Shown: positions 18,310 to 27,466 of the stretch, one piece after another
Layout: each line of letters begins with the position of its first letter
Numbering within the stretch: position 1 is the stretch's first letter
The notes under the pieces: model-generated
The model's input: only the letters and a program-made list of their open reading frames with translations
What the model was told of the DNA's origin: nothing
Database searches by the model: none
Assembly: GCA_943329845.2 (NCBI GenBank)
Contig: CALQFM020000009.1
Coordinates: forward strand, 19,867-83,866
Length of the DNA: 64,000 nucleotides
Direction of reading: 5' to 3'
From: Candidatus Kuenenia stuttgartensis
Lineage (GTDB): Bacteria; Pseudomonadota; Alphaproteobacteria; SMXS01
Made by a program: the position numbers and the translations under genes

Positions 18310-19165
18310 ACTGATCGACGGATGGATCGTCGAAGGCGAGATCGAGTTCGTCAGCCGCTTCGCCAATCCGCTGCCCATGAAAGTGATCGCCGACCGGCTT
18401 GGCGTGCCGCGGGAGGACGCGGAGAGGTTCAAGGTGTGGTCCGACGCCTCGGTCGATTCCATCGCCATCTCGTCGACGCCCGAACGTCAGATCGAATGCG
18501 CAAGACAGCTCGTGGAGCTGCAGCATTACTTCGTGCCCTATTTCGAGGACCGGCGGCGCAGCCCGCGTCAGGACATCCTGAGCGATATCGCCAATGCGCG
18601 GCTCGATGACGGACGGATGCTGAGCATTCCGGAACTGCTCGATCTGGTCGAGCAGTTGTTGACCGGCGGTAACGAGACCACGACGCATTCGCTGGGGTCC
18701 GGCATGCTGCTGCTGCTCCGCCAGCCCGGGCTGATCGACGTGATCAGACATGATGCGGAACGGTTGAAGACGTTCGTCGAGGAAGTGCTGCGCCTGGAGT
18801 CGCCGACCCAGGGCACCTTCCGGCAGGTGCGCCGGGACGTGGTGCTGTCGGGTGTGACGATCCCCGCGGGTAGTATGGTTAATCTGCGCTACGGCGCCGC
18901 CAACCGGGACGACGACGTTTTCCCCGACGCGGCGGTGTTGGACGTCAATCGGACCAACGCCGGCGCGCACCTGGCGTTCATCAGCGGCATACACCACTGC
19001 CTCGGCGCGCCGCTCGCCCGGCAGGAGATGATCTGCGCTTTCCGGGGCCTCCTGAGCCGGCTGGAGGAAATCAGCCTGCTGCCGCGCAACTCTTTCGCGC
19101 ACATGCCCAATTTCATGATGCGTGGTCTCCGCGAACTGCACATCGGGTTCCGCGCCGCGCGGTAG
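17930..19165 (+). CDS. Cytochrome P450
   Basis: A 411-residue soluble bacterial P450, a heme-thiolate monooxygenase. The ATG at 17930 has GGGGAG eight bases upstream. The I-helix oxygen-activation motif is LTGGNETTTHS, the K-helix ExxR is EVLRLES, and the heme-binding loop is FISGIHHCLGAPLARQE with the proximal Cys. All key residues are present and length is normal. The closest relatives by pattern are CYP107/CYP203-like actinobacterial or proteobacterial enzymes. Its 5' part overlaps the run-on frame of the transglutaminase gene, and a truncated PRC-barrel remnant follows 12 bases after its stop. The gene and its edges look inserted. Redox partners are not adjacent. Confidence 0.93.
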   Translation: MDHPEDYSLLDPAVQECPYAAYAALRREAPVYRMPETGYYIISRYADIREALRRTDVFSNDFDTRVLSPKGQPPEVAEIYRSEGWERKRVLQTDPPDHTLYRKLVDQAFTASRVRAMEPYIDALVHELIDGWIVEGEIEFVSRFANPLPMKVIADRLGVPREDAERFKVWSDASVDSIAISSTPERQIECARQLVELQHYFVPYFEDRRRSPRQDILSDIANARLDDGRMLSIPELLDLVEQLLTGGNETTTHSLGSGMLLLLRQPGLIDVIRHDAERLKTFVEEVLRLESPTQGTFRQVRRDVVLSGVTIPAGSMVNLRYGAANRDDDVFPDAAVLDVNRTNAGAHLAFISGIHHCLGAPLARQEMICAFRGLLSRLEEISLLPRNSFAHMPNFMMRGLRELHIGFRAAR

Positions 19166-19177
19166 TCCGGTAGGCAG

Positions 19178-19366
19178 GTGCCCGGCATTCCGGAATGGAG
19201 CGTGCTGAAATACAGCACCGATATGGACGGCTACGTCGTCAATATCGACAAGGAGACGCTGAAGAAGGCGCCGACATTCGCCGCCAGCGAGAACCCCCAA
19301 TGGGAAGACGAAGGCTGGGGCAAGCTGGTCCACAGCTATTACAACGCCACGCCTTACTGGATGTAG
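19178..19366 (+). pseudogene. PRC-barrel domain protein, 5'-truncated remnant
   Basis: The 62-residue frame starting at a GTG contains the typical second half of small PRC-barrel proteins: 'EWSVLKYSTDMDGYVVNI', then LKKAPTF, EDEGWGKLVHSYY and TPYWM. In intact proteins this follows a barrel half of about 60-80 residues with GxVxDxxID-type sequence, which is missing here. The frame is the same as that of the P450 ending at 19165, with only 12 bases between. This looks like the 3' piece of a gene whose 5' part was lost together with the end of the transglutaminase gene. Confidence 0.6.
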
Positions 19367-19376
19367 AGATGCGACC

Positions 19377-19402
19377 GGGCCATGGCCGTTTCGCCATGGC
19401 CC
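19377..19402. terminator. Hairpin between convergent genes
   Basis: A perfect 10-bp stem (GGGCCATGGC, 19377-19386, with 19393-19402) and a 6-base loop lie between the convergent PRC-barrel remnant and the AI-2E transporter gene. There is no T-run on either strand, so its role as terminator is uncertain. Confidence 0.4.
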
Positions 19403-19408
19403 CCACCG

Positions 19409-20488
19409 CTAAACGGGCGGTGGCAGGTTGTTGCCGTTGTAGAGTTGGCTTGCAAGGTACTGCTGGAGCGCGTACCGCGTCAGCACGCCGATCACAGCCG
19501 CCATCGGCACTGCCAGCAGCAAGCCGACAAAGCCAAACAGCGCGCCACCAGCGAGCAGCGCGAAGATCACGGCAACCGGATGCAGTTCCACCTTGTTGCC
19601 CACCAGCATCGGCGTAAGCCAGTTGCCCTCGGCCGCCTGCCCCACCAGGAAGACGACGGCGACAGCGGCGACCCGCCACGGATTGTCGAACTCGATGGCG
19701 GCCATTCCCACGGCCAGGATCAGCCCGCCGACGGCGCCGACAAACGGCACGAAGGACAGGAAGCCTGCGAAGATGCCAATGAACAGGCCAACCTTCAGCC
19801 CGATGAGGCTGAGCGTCACGGCATAGAACGTGGCGAGCAGCACGCAGACAAGCGCGACGCCGCGAACCCATGCGGCAAGAATGTCATTCATCTGCCGCGC
19901 CAGGTCGCGCACCACGTCAACCTGATTGCGCGGAATCCAGGAATCGATCCGGGCGATAAAGCCGTCCCAGTCCCGCAGCATGAAGAAGGCCACGACCGGC
20001 GTCAGGAAGATCAGCGACAGGATGTTGAGCAGCGCGAGGCCGCTCGATAGCAGGCCGCTCAGCACGCCACCGATCCAGGCGCCAAACCCGCCGAACGAGC
20101 TGGTCAGGCCGTCGCGGATCTGGTCGGCGGTATTCGGGTCAACCACCTGGTTGAACCGGTCGAGCAGCACGCGAACTTTTTCCCTGGCGGCCTCGAGCAG
20201 CGTCGGGGCGCTGTCGACCAGATCGCCGAGCTGGTGGATCGCGAGCGGCAACAGCAGGGCGAAGGCCGCGACCACCAGGACTGCAAAGCCGACGGTCAGC
20301 AACGACGTGGCCCACACACGGGACATGCCCCAGCGCTGCATCCGGTCGCAGATCGGGTCGAGGAAATAGGCCACGGCGAGGCCGGCGAGGAACGGCAGCA
20401 GGATGGACCGGAGCAGCCAGACGACGCCGAGAAAGCCGATGAAACCGATCAGCCAGAAAGCCAGGCTGCGCCGCTGCGATGCCGTCAC
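19409..20488 (-). CDS. AI-2E family transporter (PerM/YdiK type membrane protein)
   Basis: A 359-residue polytopic membrane protein. The GTG at 20488 has GGGAG nine bases upstream and directly precedes the first TM pair (FWLIGFIGFLGVVWLLRSI). It shows the family plan of eight TM helices: two N-terminal, an amphipathic middle part (about 55-150), then clustered TMs with LIGLKVGLFIGIFAGFLSF, PFVGAVGGLILAVGMAAIEF and GFVGLLLAVPMAAVIGV. Family members have been linked to AI-2 export or to Na+/H+ antiport, so the substrate is not certain. It runs convergent to the P450 region. Confidence 0.85.
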   Translation of the reverse strand: MTASQRRSLAFWLIGFIGFLGVVWLLRSILLPFLAGLAVAYFLDPICDRMQRWGMSRVWATSLLTVGFAVLVVAAFALLLPLAIHQLGDLVDSAPTLLEAAREKVRVLLDRFNQVVDPNTADQIRDGLTSSFGGFGAWIGGVLSGLLSSGLALLNILSLIFLTPVVAFFMLRDWDGFIARIDSWIPRNQVDVVRDLARQMNDILAAWVRGVALVCVLLATFYAVTLSLIGLKVGLFIGIFAGFLSFVPFVGAVGGLILAVGMAAIEFDNPWRVAAVAVVFLVGQAAEGNWLTPMLVGNKVELHPVAVIFALLAGGALFGFVGLLLAVPMAAVIGVLTRYALQQYLASQLYNGNNLPPPV

Positions 20489-20591
20489 GTCCGTTCTCCC
20501 TTTGGCCCTGCGGCCAACTGCGCGAAGGGTACCGAAGTGCGTTGACAGCGGCCACGCAAAACCAACCCTTCTTCCAACGCCCGCACACAAA

Positions 20592-20623
20592 GAAAATCCC
20601 CCTCGCCGCGAAGCGAGGGGGAT
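20592..20623 (-). terminator. Rho-independent terminator of the TonB operon
   Basis: A perfect 11-bp stem (20596-20606 with 20613-20623, ATCCCCCTCGC) with a 6-base loop is followed on the minus strand by TTTTCTTTG. It lies 45 bases downstream of the TPR gene, the last gene of the tonB-exbB-exbD-exbD-TPR operon. Confidence 0.9.
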
Positions 20624-20667
20624 CTGGTAGTCGGTATGGCAGGCCGCTGAGGCGGCCAGCCAAGTAC

Positions 20668-21906
20668 CTACGAAGCGATCATCCAGTAGGTGGCAAGCTT
20701 CTCATAGGCTGCGTCACCCTTGACGGCCTTGAAGGCCGCGTCCGCCTCGGCCTTCTTGCCGGCGGCAAGCAGGGTCTGGGCAAGGTGAAGCTGGGCGGCT
20801 GGCGCGTTCTTCAACCCGCCCTTCTTGATACCGGCCTGATACGATGCAATCGACTTGTCGTACTGGCCATAGCTGGCATAGGACTCGGCAACCGCGATGT
20901 CCTTCTCGCCGGTCGTCGCGGCGGCGGCTTCCTTCTCCAGGCCAGCGGTCTCGGTCTTGTCGGCTTTTACGGCGTCATCGACCGTCTTCTTCAGACGTTC
21001 GTGACGGCTCGCTTCGCCACCCTGACCAAGGACCTTCTTTTCGTAGCCCTCACCAATGATCTTCTGGGCTTCGCCGGGAACGCCCAGGAGCACGGCGACC
21101 TGAGCCATCTCCATGTAGTCGTCGGCGGAGCTCAGCGTGCCAACCTGGTCCATGAGCCGGAAGCTCTCCAGGTTGAACGCGTCCGAACGGTTAGTGTCGC
21201 GGAACGCGTTGATCAGGTCACGCCAGTAGTCCTTGTTGCTCGGCGCGACACGGACGAGCTGCTCCAGCGCATCGCGCATGGAATTCTTGTCCTGGGCCTT
21301 GTGAGCGCAGCTCAGCTGGATCTGGAGCCATTCCTCCTTCACCGGCTTGCCTGCCGACCGGGCGCTCTCCACCAGCTTCTTCACCGTGGAGCCGGCTTCG
21401 CCGCACTTGCCCTGCAGGTACTGGCTCTGGGCCACAAGAACCTGCATGTCCGTGTCACCCGGGTTCTGGGCGAGGTACTGCTGGGCGGCCTGCACGGCAG
21501 CGTTGTAGTTCTTCAGACTGTAGTAGATCTGGATCAGGTTCTTGCGCAGGGGCGTGACCTCTTCCGGGGCCGCGATGCCGCTGTCGATCGTCGCCTGGAT
21601 CGCCCTGGCAGCCTTGTCGTACTGCTTCAGGCCAACATAGGCGTTGGTCTCGAACTGGCTGATCACATAGTTCTCATAGGGCGTGCGCTTTTCGACGGCC
21701 TTCGCCTCGTCAAGCTTCGCGATCGCCTTGTTGTAATCCTTCGCCTGGAGCGCCGCCTGGGCTTCCTGGAGAGGCTTGCCGACCTTCTCGCTGACCTTCT
21801 GCTGCTTGGGAGCCGCAAGGGCCGCACCCGTGTCGACGACGGCGGTTGCCAGGACCGGACCGGCCAGGGCGACCATCACGAGGGCGACGAGTTGTTTCCC
21901 GTTCAT
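20668..21906 (-). CDS. Exported tetratricopeptide-repeat protein of the TonB operon
   Basis: About 412 residues from the ATG at 21906 (GGAAG upstream). A signal peptide (MNGKQLVALVMVALAGPVLA) precedes helical repeats, including PLQEAQAALQAKDYNKAIAK, NLIQIYYSLKNYNAAVQAAQ and SYASYGQYDKSIASYQAGIK with a final TLLAAGKKAEADAAFKAVKG. These are TPR-like helix pairs. The protein should sit in the periplasm. It is the last gene of a five-gene run after tonB, exbB and two exbD genes, an arrangement seen in several alpha- and gammaproteobacterial TonB systems. There the TPR protein supports energy transduction to particular receptors. A direct partner is not evident. Confidence 0.85.
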   Translation of the reverse strand: MNGKQLVALVMVALAGPVLATAVVDTGAALAAPKQQKVSEKVGKPLQEAQAALQAKDYNKAIAKLDEAKAVEKRTPYENYVISQFETNAYVGLKQYDKAARAIQATIDSGIAAPEEVTPLRKNLIQIYYSLKNYNAAVQAAQQYLAQNPGDTDMQVLVAQSQYLQGKCGEAGSTVKKLVESARSAGKPVKEEWLQIQLSCAHKAQDKNSMRDALEQLVRVAPSNKDYWRDLINAFRDTNRSDAFNLESFRLMDQVGTLSSADDYMEMAQVAVLLGVPGEAQKIIGEGYEKKVLGQGGEASRHERLKKTVDDAVKADKTETAGLEKEAAAATTGEKDIAVAESYASYGQYDKSIASYQAGIKKGGLKNAPAAQLHLAQTLLAAGKKAEADAAFKAVKGDAAYEKLATYWMIAS

Positions 21907-21992
21907 GTGTGTCTTCCATTTTCTCAAAGTTCTACGCGTCAACCGCGCATGACAAATCCTAGGTTCGCGACGTTGAACCCGGAATGAATGCG

Positions 21993-22418
21993 TCAGCTGG
22001 CGATAGAACTATCGTTGATCAGACCCATCTTCTTGAGGCCGAGGCGCTGGACGGCCGCCATCACCTTCGCCACGTACTCGTACTTCACGAGCTTGTGGGG
22101 ACGGATGTGGATTTCCGGCTGCTTCGGCTGCGCGGCCACAGTGTTCAGGTAGCCGTTCAGCTGTCCCATGTTGGAGACAACGTTCCCGTTCCAGAGCACC
22201 GTGCCGTCGAAGTCGACCTGCAGTTCCACCACTTCAGGCGGCTCGGGCGGCGTCGACGGCTTGTTCACCGGCATGTCGAGCTTCACGGCGTGCGTCTGGA
22301 TCGGGATCGTGACGATCAGCATGACCAGCAGCACGAGCATGACATCGATCAGCGGCGTGGTGTTCATTTCCACCATGACGCCCGATTCGTCGCCCGAGTT
22401 ACCTACACTCATAGCCAT
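21993..22418 (-). CDS. exbD: ExbD/TolR family biopolymer transport protein (second copy)
   Basis: A 141-residue inner-membrane protein with a short cytoplasmic N-terminus, one TM helix preceded by the conserved MNTTPLIDVMLVLLVMLIV (the Asp is the proton-relay residue) and a periplasmic domain with TVLWNGNVV and EIHIRPHKLVKYEYVAKVM. It differs from the other ExbD here by a Pro-rich segment (KPSTPPEPPEVV) after the TM. Two ExbD proteins in one operon suggest a heteromeric stator with ExbB. It lies 27 bases after the first exbD. Confidence 0.93.
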   Translation of the reverse strand: MAMSVGNSGDESGVMVEMNTTPLIDVMLVLLVMLIVTIPIQTHAVKLDMPVNKPSTPPEPPEVVELQVDFDGTVLWNGNVVSNMGQLNGYLNTVAAQPKQPEIHIRPHKLVKYEYVAKVMAAVQRLGLKKMGLINDSSIAS

Positions 22419-22445
22419 TGGCTAAACTCCTTATGAACTGACGGT

Positions 22446-22871
<426 letters not shown>

Positions 22872-22872
22872 G

Positions 22873-23784
22873 TTAGTGGCTCCGGGCAGTCGCGGCGCGG
22901 CTCTGCACCAGGTACGAACCGTAATCGATCACGAAGTTGCGAACGATTTCGGTGGCGGCCTTGTTGCGGCGAACCAGCCAGTTGTAACCCAGCACCGCCG
23001 GCACGGCGACGGCCAGACCGATGGCGGTCATGATGAGCGCTTCACCAACGGGACCCGCGACCTTGTCGATCGAGGCCTGGCCGGCGACGCCGATGGCGAT
23101 CAGAGCGTGATAGATGCCCCACACCGTACCGAAAAGGCCGACGAACGGAGCGGTCGAACCCACGGTGGCGAGGAAGGCCAGGCCACCCTGCAGGCGCATC
23201 TGGATATTCTCGGATTCGCGCTGCAGGTTGTTCGCGATCCACTCGGAACCGTCGATCTGATCGGTCAGACGGCCCTCGTGATGCTGGGCTGCGCCCAGGC
23301 CCTTTTCGATCAGGCTGCGGAACTGGTTGCCGCGGTCAAGCTTGTCGAGGCCTTCCTGCAGGCTCGGGGCCTTCCAGAAATCGTGGTCGACGGCCTTCGC
23401 CTGGCGGAACAGCTTCGCCTGGTCCCAGACCTTGGTGAACATGATGTACCAAGTGCCCATCGACATGATCGCGAGGATGATCAGCGTGCCCTTGGAGATG
23501 AAGTCGCCCTGCTCCCACAGCGCCTTGAGGCCGTAGGGATTCTCGACTTCGGCCATCGCGGTGTCTTCGATCGGCGCGGCTTCGGCCGGAGCGGCGGCAT
23601 CGGCGGGCGGCGCGGCCGGATCGGTCATGACGGGGGCGTCTGCGGCAGGAGCTTCGGCGGCGGGAGCCGCGGCATCCTGGGCCATCGCGACGCCAGCGGC
23701 GACGGGAGCGACGGTCAGGGCCAAGGCAAGAGCGACCGGTGCAATCGCGCGGGCGCCCCAGTTACGGGTGGACAAGCGGTTCAT
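22873..23784 (-). CDS. exbB: ExbB/TolQ family proton channel protein with N-terminal signal and Ala/Pro-rich extension
   Basis: A 303-residue protein from the ATG at 23784 (GGAG upstream). The N-terminus has a signal-like segment ending near VAMAQ and an Ala/Pro-rich linker of about 40 residues. Three TM helices follow: GTLIILAIMSMGTWYIMFTK, FLATVGSTAPFVGLFGTVWG (with the conserved GLFGTVWGI motif) and GEALIMTAIGLAVAVPAVLG. The extension is typical of ExbB rather than TolQ in alphaproteobacteria. It forms the pentameric channel around ExbD. It is the second gene of the operon, 86 bases after tonB. Confidence 0.93.
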   Translation of the reverse strand: MNRLSTRNWGARAIAPVALALALTVAPVAAGVAMAQDAAAPAAEAPAADAPVMTDPAAPPADAAAPAEAAPIEDTAMAEVENPYGLKALWEQGDFISKGTLIILAIMSMGTWYIMFTKVWDQAKLFRQAKAVDHDFWKAPSLQEGLDKLDRGNQFRSLIEKGLGAAQHHEGRLTDQIDGSEWIANNLQRESENIQMRLQGGLAFLATVGSTAPFVGLFGTVWGIYHALIAIGVAGQASIDKVAGPVGEALIMTAIGLAVAVPAVLGYNWLVRRNKAATEIVRNFVIDYGSYLVQSRAATARSH

Positions 23785-23870
23785 GGTGTTATCTCCGTTT
23801 TGAATTCTTGACGTGAAGGCCGGGTGCACCGGCGCAGGTTGATTACAAGGCTTGGAAAGGCACGCCGCGG

Positions 23871-24506
23871 TTAGCCGCGCGCCTTCTTCAGCTCGAAAAC
23901 GACACGGAACTGATGCCATACAGCAACAGGCTTGCCGTCCTTCGTTCCAGGGATGAACTTCCAGGCCTTGCGCGCTTCGGCGATCGCGGCCTTGTCGAGA
24001 CGTTCGGACCCGCTGCTCTCGACGACAGAGATGGTCTCGCCGTCGACGCGGCCGTTGGGCATCACCATGAACTTCAGGATGACGGCCCCTTCTTCGCCCA
24101 GACGGACGGACGTAGCCGGATACTCGGGCTGCGTGATCGGCCGGCGGGGATCCTGGCGCGGCTCGGTCGGCGCAGCGGTCGGCGGCGGCGGTGGCGGCGG
24201 CGCAGCTTTCTTCACCTCGTTGGTGACATTCTGGATGGCCGACGTGGAGGGCGCGCTGTCGAAGCTCACCATCGGCATGTCGACGAACGCCGGTGGCGGC
24301 GGCTTGAAATCCGGCGGCGGCGGCGGCGGCGGTGCATCGTCCTTGATCTTTTCGTCGATGATCTCGGTCTCGAGCGGCCCCTTCAGCAGCTCAACCATCG
24401 TGTTGCTGAGACCTGACATGAGCGCCCAGCCGAGGCCGACATGGACCAGAATGACGAAGATGAACCCCAGCGCACGGCCGGAAATCACGGATTGGTTATT
24501 GTTCAT
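23871..24506 (-). CDS. tonB: TonB energy-transducing protein
   Basis: A 211-residue protein from the ATG at 24506 (GAGGA upstream). One N-terminal TM anchor (about 12-34), two poly-Pro stretches (around residues 60-75 and 105-120) that span the periplasm, and a C-terminal TonB domain with EYPATSVRLGEEGAVILKF, GSERLDKAAIAEARKAWKF and PVAVWHQFRVVFEL. It transmits proton-motive force from ExbBD to outer-membrane receptors such as the two in this window. It is the first gene of the operon. Confidence 0.94.
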   Translation of the reverse strand: MNNNQSVISGRALGFIFVILVHVGLGWALMSGLSNTMVELLKGPLETEIIDEKIKDDAPPPPPPPDFKPPPPAFVDMPMVSFDSAPSTSAIQNVTNEVKKAAPPPPPPPTAAPTEPRQDPRRPITQPEYPATSVRLGEEGAVILKFMVMPNGRVDGETISVVESSGSERLDKAAIAEARKAWKFIPGTKDGKPVAVWHQFRVVFELKKARG

Positions 24507-24669
24507 GGTTCCTCGACGCTGTGTACTTTGATCTTCCCCGAAGCGCCTTTCGGTTCGGCGCCGACCGCCCTCCCCGGGCGGCGGGACCCCCGGCAATCTC
24601 GGCGGGGGCCTTGTCCTATCAATACGGCCATGGGCATGAACTGACAATGGCCCAAAGATTAACTTTTTT

Positions 24670-26082
24670 TCATCTTTCGACAGTGCGCTTGAACAGGAAG
24701 CTCAGCGGCGGCTTCCGGCGCGGCTTCGAGACAAACTGGATCACGGCTGTCAGCCCGGGCAGGTTGTCGTGCAATTTCAGGAAGGCGCCGTGCAATTTGG
24801 CAACCGCTGCCACCAGGCTGAGTCCGAGTCCGGAACCCGGGCTTTTCCGCGCCGCGTCCAGCCGGACGAAACGGTGGATCACCCGCTCCCGCGCCTCGGC
24901 GGGAATGCCGGGTCCACGGTCGCTGACCTCGATCAGCGGCCCGAGCGGCCCCAGCGACGCCCGCAATTCTATGGCGCTCCCGCGGGGTGAATACTTGATG
25001 GCGTTGTCGATGAGGTTGGCGATGGCCTGGGCCAGCAACTCGGGATGGGCGCTCACCTGGATGGGTTCGGCGGCGTGGACATTGAGGCGCAGCCCGCTTT
25101 CCTCGGCCACCGGCACGTAGAGGTCGCCGACGTCCGAGATCAGGGTGGCGAGATCCATGTCGACCATCTGGTCGCCGCTGACTCCGGCTTCGGCGCGGGC
25201 GATCTCGAGCAGCGAGTTGAGGATATGCAGCATGGAGTCCACTTCGCTGGCGGCGTCGCGCATGGCGGTGCGCAACTCCTGCTCGCCGCCCTTGCCACCC
25301 GACGCCATCTCCAGGCGCGCGCCCAGCCGGGTCAGTGAGCTGCGGAAGTCGTGCGCGATGCTGTCGGTGACCGCGCGCATGGTCGTCATGCTGTCCTCGA
25401 TGCGCGACAGCATGGCGTTGAGCGAGGCCGACACCACGCTGAATTCCACCGGCAGGTAGCTCACCTTGACGCGGCGGGACATGTCGCCTCCAAGGATGTC
25501 CTCGGCGGTTTCAACGATGCTGCCCATATGCCGCCGCAGGAAATGGGACACCCTGAATCCGGCGACGACCGTGAGCGCGAGAGCGATGACGAACGCCAGG
25601 ATCGCACCCTTGACAACCGTTGCCGTGGGCACGCCCCATTGCTCGCGCGGCACCGCCACCAGCAGGCGGTAGCGCCCGGGCAGCTCGGTCGCGGAGGCGC
25701 CCATGATTTCGGGCTCGGCGAAGGTGGACCGGCTGAGCGGCACCACCTCCCACGCGAAACCGGAGGCGGACTTGGCCGGCCACGTCGTCAGGTTTCCGGC
25801 GACCCGATAACGATAACCGTCCTCGAACAGATAGAGCATGCGGCCGCTCGGCGAGCTGCTCAGGCGGTCGCGGATCATTTCCTCGACGGCGGCCGGTCCC
25901 TGGTTCTCGTAAACCGATTTCAGCGTCGACAGTTCGTCGCCCACCTCGTGGGACACGTCACGCTCATGGAGCTTCGACAGGTCGAAGTACAGCACACCGA
26001 ACGGGACCAGCGTGGCGATGAGCGACAGCGGAATCAGGGCCTGCGCGATCTGGAGGGTGGCGCTCTGGGGGCGCGTCGCCAA
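24670..26082 (-). CDS. Sensor histidine kinase
   Basis: A 470-residue inner-membrane kinase. The start is a TTG at 26082 with GGAGGG nine bases upstream, overlapping the end of the regulator gene region, so translation is coupled. TM1 (about 14-32) and TM2 (about 165-187) enclose a periplasmic sensor of some 130 residues. A HAMP domain, a dimerisation domain with the phospho-His in DSIAHDFRSSLTRL, and a HATPase domain (N box NLIDNAIKYSP, G1 SDRGPGIP, G2 GSGLGLSLV) follow. The H box has HDFRSSL instead of the usual HDLRTPL. The signal is unknown. Confidence 0.92.
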   Translation of the reverse strand: MATRPQSATLQIAQALIPLSLIATLVPFGVLYFDLSKLHERDVSHEVGDELSTLKSVYENQGPAAVEEMIRDRLSSSPSGRMLYLFEDGYRYRVAGNLTTWPAKSASGFAWEVVPLSRSTFAEPEIMGASATELPGRYRLLVAVPREQWGVPTATVVKGAILAFVIALALTVVAGFRVSHFLRRHMGSIVETAEDILGGDMSRRVKVSYLPVEFSVVSASLNAMLSRIEDSMTTMRAVTDSIAHDFRSSLTRLGARLEMASGGKGGEQELRTAMRDAASEVDSMLHILNSLLEIARAEAGVSGDQMVDMDLATLISDVGDLYVPVAEESGLRLNVHAAEPIQVSAHPELLAQAIANLIDNAIKYSPRGSAIELRASLGPLGPLIEVSDRGPGIPAEARERVIHRFVRLDAARKSPGSGLGLSLVAAVAKLHGAFLKLHDNLPGLTAVIQFVSKPRRKPPLSFLFKRTVER

Positions 26083-26085
26083 ACG

Positions 26086-26772
26086 TCAGCCCTCCGCCGC
26101 GAGCCGGTATCCGGCACCCCGGATGGTGTGGATCAGCGATTGCTGGAATCCCTTGTCGACGCGCTGCCGCAACCGGCTGATGTGGACGTCGATGACGTTG
26201 GTCTGGGGATCGAAATGGTAGTCCCACACGGCCTCCAGCAGCATGGTGCGGGTCACCAGCTGGCCCTGGTGGCGCATGAGATATTCGAGCAGGGCGAATT
26301 CGCGGGGCTGCAGGTCGACGGCCTTGCCCGCCCGCGACACCTTGCGGGCGATCAGGTCCATCTCGAGGTCGCCGCAGCGCAGCTTGGTCTCGGCATCCGG
26401 GCCGGCGCTGCGCCGGCGCAGCAACACCTCGATGCGTGCGAGCAGTTCGGAGACGGCGAACGGCTTGACCATGTAGTCATCGCCGCCTGCCTTCAGGCCC
26501 TTGACCCGTTCGTCGAGGGTGCTGAGCGCCGACAGCAACAGCACGGGGGTTTCGATTCGCGCGGCCCGCAAGGCTTTCAGCACCGACAGGCCATCCAGCC
26601 CGGGCAGCATCCGGTCCAGCACGACAAGGTCATAGGCGCCGTCGCTGGCCAGGTAGAGCGCTTCCCGGCCATCCTCGGCGATATCGACGGTGTAGCCCTG
26701 CTCCCGGAGGCTCTGCACCAGGTAGCTGGACGTAATGGTGTCATCCTCGACGACAAGCAGCTTGCGGCTCAC
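26086..26772 (-). CDS. OmpR-family response regulator
   Basis: A 228-residue regulator from the GTG at 26772, which has GGGGGAG just upstream (a TTG at 26790 is less likely). The receiver domain has the acidic pair VVEDD, the phospho-Asp in YDLVVLDRMLPG and the Lys in YMVKPF. The C-terminal winged-helix DNA-binding domain has LQPREFALLEYLMRHQGQLV, NVIDVHISRLRQRVD and TIRGAGYRL. It is co-transcribed with the downstream histidine kinase gene and divergent from a His-rich exported protein at 26937. Confidence 0.94.
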   Translation of the reverse strand: MSRKLLVVEDDTITSSYLVQSLREQGYTVDIAEDGREALYLASDGAYDLVVLDRMLPGLDGLSVLKALRAARIETPVLLLSALSTLDERVKGLKAGGDDYMVKPFAVSELLARIEVLLRRRSAGPDAETKLRCGDLEMDLIARKVSRAGKAVDLQPREFALLEYLMRHQGQLVTRTMLLEAVWDYHFDPQTNVIDVHISRLRQRVDKGFQQSLIHTIRGAGYRLAAEG

Positions 26773-26936
26773 CCGATCTCCCCCGAACAACCGGCGTCAG
26801 CCGGGATGTTACAATGGCGCGACGCCGCGCGCGAGGACATGCCTTGCGGTCGGCGGCACCTGGCTCTATGTGTGGGCGCGGCCAGCAACAAGCCAAGCGG
26901 AATATCCGCTGGCCGCCAGGTTCTGGGAGTCGCGCC

Positions 26937-27362
26937 GTGAACAAGGCCCAAGGCACGGGCAGCATCTGGACAGGTTTCGTCGGCCGGCACGGCGGCCGGG
27001 CGAAGGCCCTGCTCGTGGCGCTGCCACTGCTCGTGCTGTCGGTACTGGTGGATCACGGCCTCGCCGATGCTGCCGTGCAGCGGCCTGAAAACCGGGTCGA
27101 CAGCCATGCATCCGATATCGCGGGTACCGAGGGCAAGGCCCAGCTCCCAGGCCGCGGCACACTCGCCATGGTCGATCCGCTGCGCGTGACGCCCAAGCTT
27201 TCCGGGGACGGAACGATCGGCCCCCACGGCCTCGCGCCGTCTTCCGGCCTGCATCAGCCGGCGCATGTCTCGCACGCCGAACATTTCCGCGCGCAACACG
27301 CGGCGCCCGTGCAGTGGCGAGCCGCCGCCCGTCCCAGGGCGCCGCCGGCCCAGGCCGCCTAG
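26937..27362 (+). CDS. Small exported His-rich protein of unknown function
   Basis: 141 residues from the GTG at 26937, chosen because GGGAG lies 7 bases upstream. An N-terminal basic segment with a hydrophobic helix (KALLVALPLLVLSVLVDHG) looks like a signal peptide or anchor. The rest is polar and has no recognisable domain. The C-terminal half has six His in about 26 residues (PHG, LHQ, AHV, SHA, EHF, QHA), which could bind metal. The gene is divergent from the OmpR-type regulator and may be its target. No homologue is recognised; it could also be a non-conserved frame. Confidence 0.45.
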   Translation: MNKAQGTGSIWTGFVGRHGGRAKALLVALPLLVLSVLVDHGLADAAVQRPENRVDSHASDIAGTEGKAQLPGRGTLAMVDPLRVTPKLSGDGTIGPHGLAPSSGLHQPAHVSHAEHFRAQHAAPVQWRAAARPRAPPAQAA

Positions 27363-27466
27363 GACGTCCGCGCCGGTCGGCGCGGCCTTTGCGTATCCAT
27401 AGAATTCGATGACGGAGCCCGCCCGCGCGGCGACGGCTCCCCTTCCAGCCCAAAAGGCGGCACTTC

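Noticed and set aside
25351..26940. Long plus-strand open frame opposite the two-component genes
   Set aside because: Shadow of the kinase and regulator, which have all expected motifs on the minus strand.
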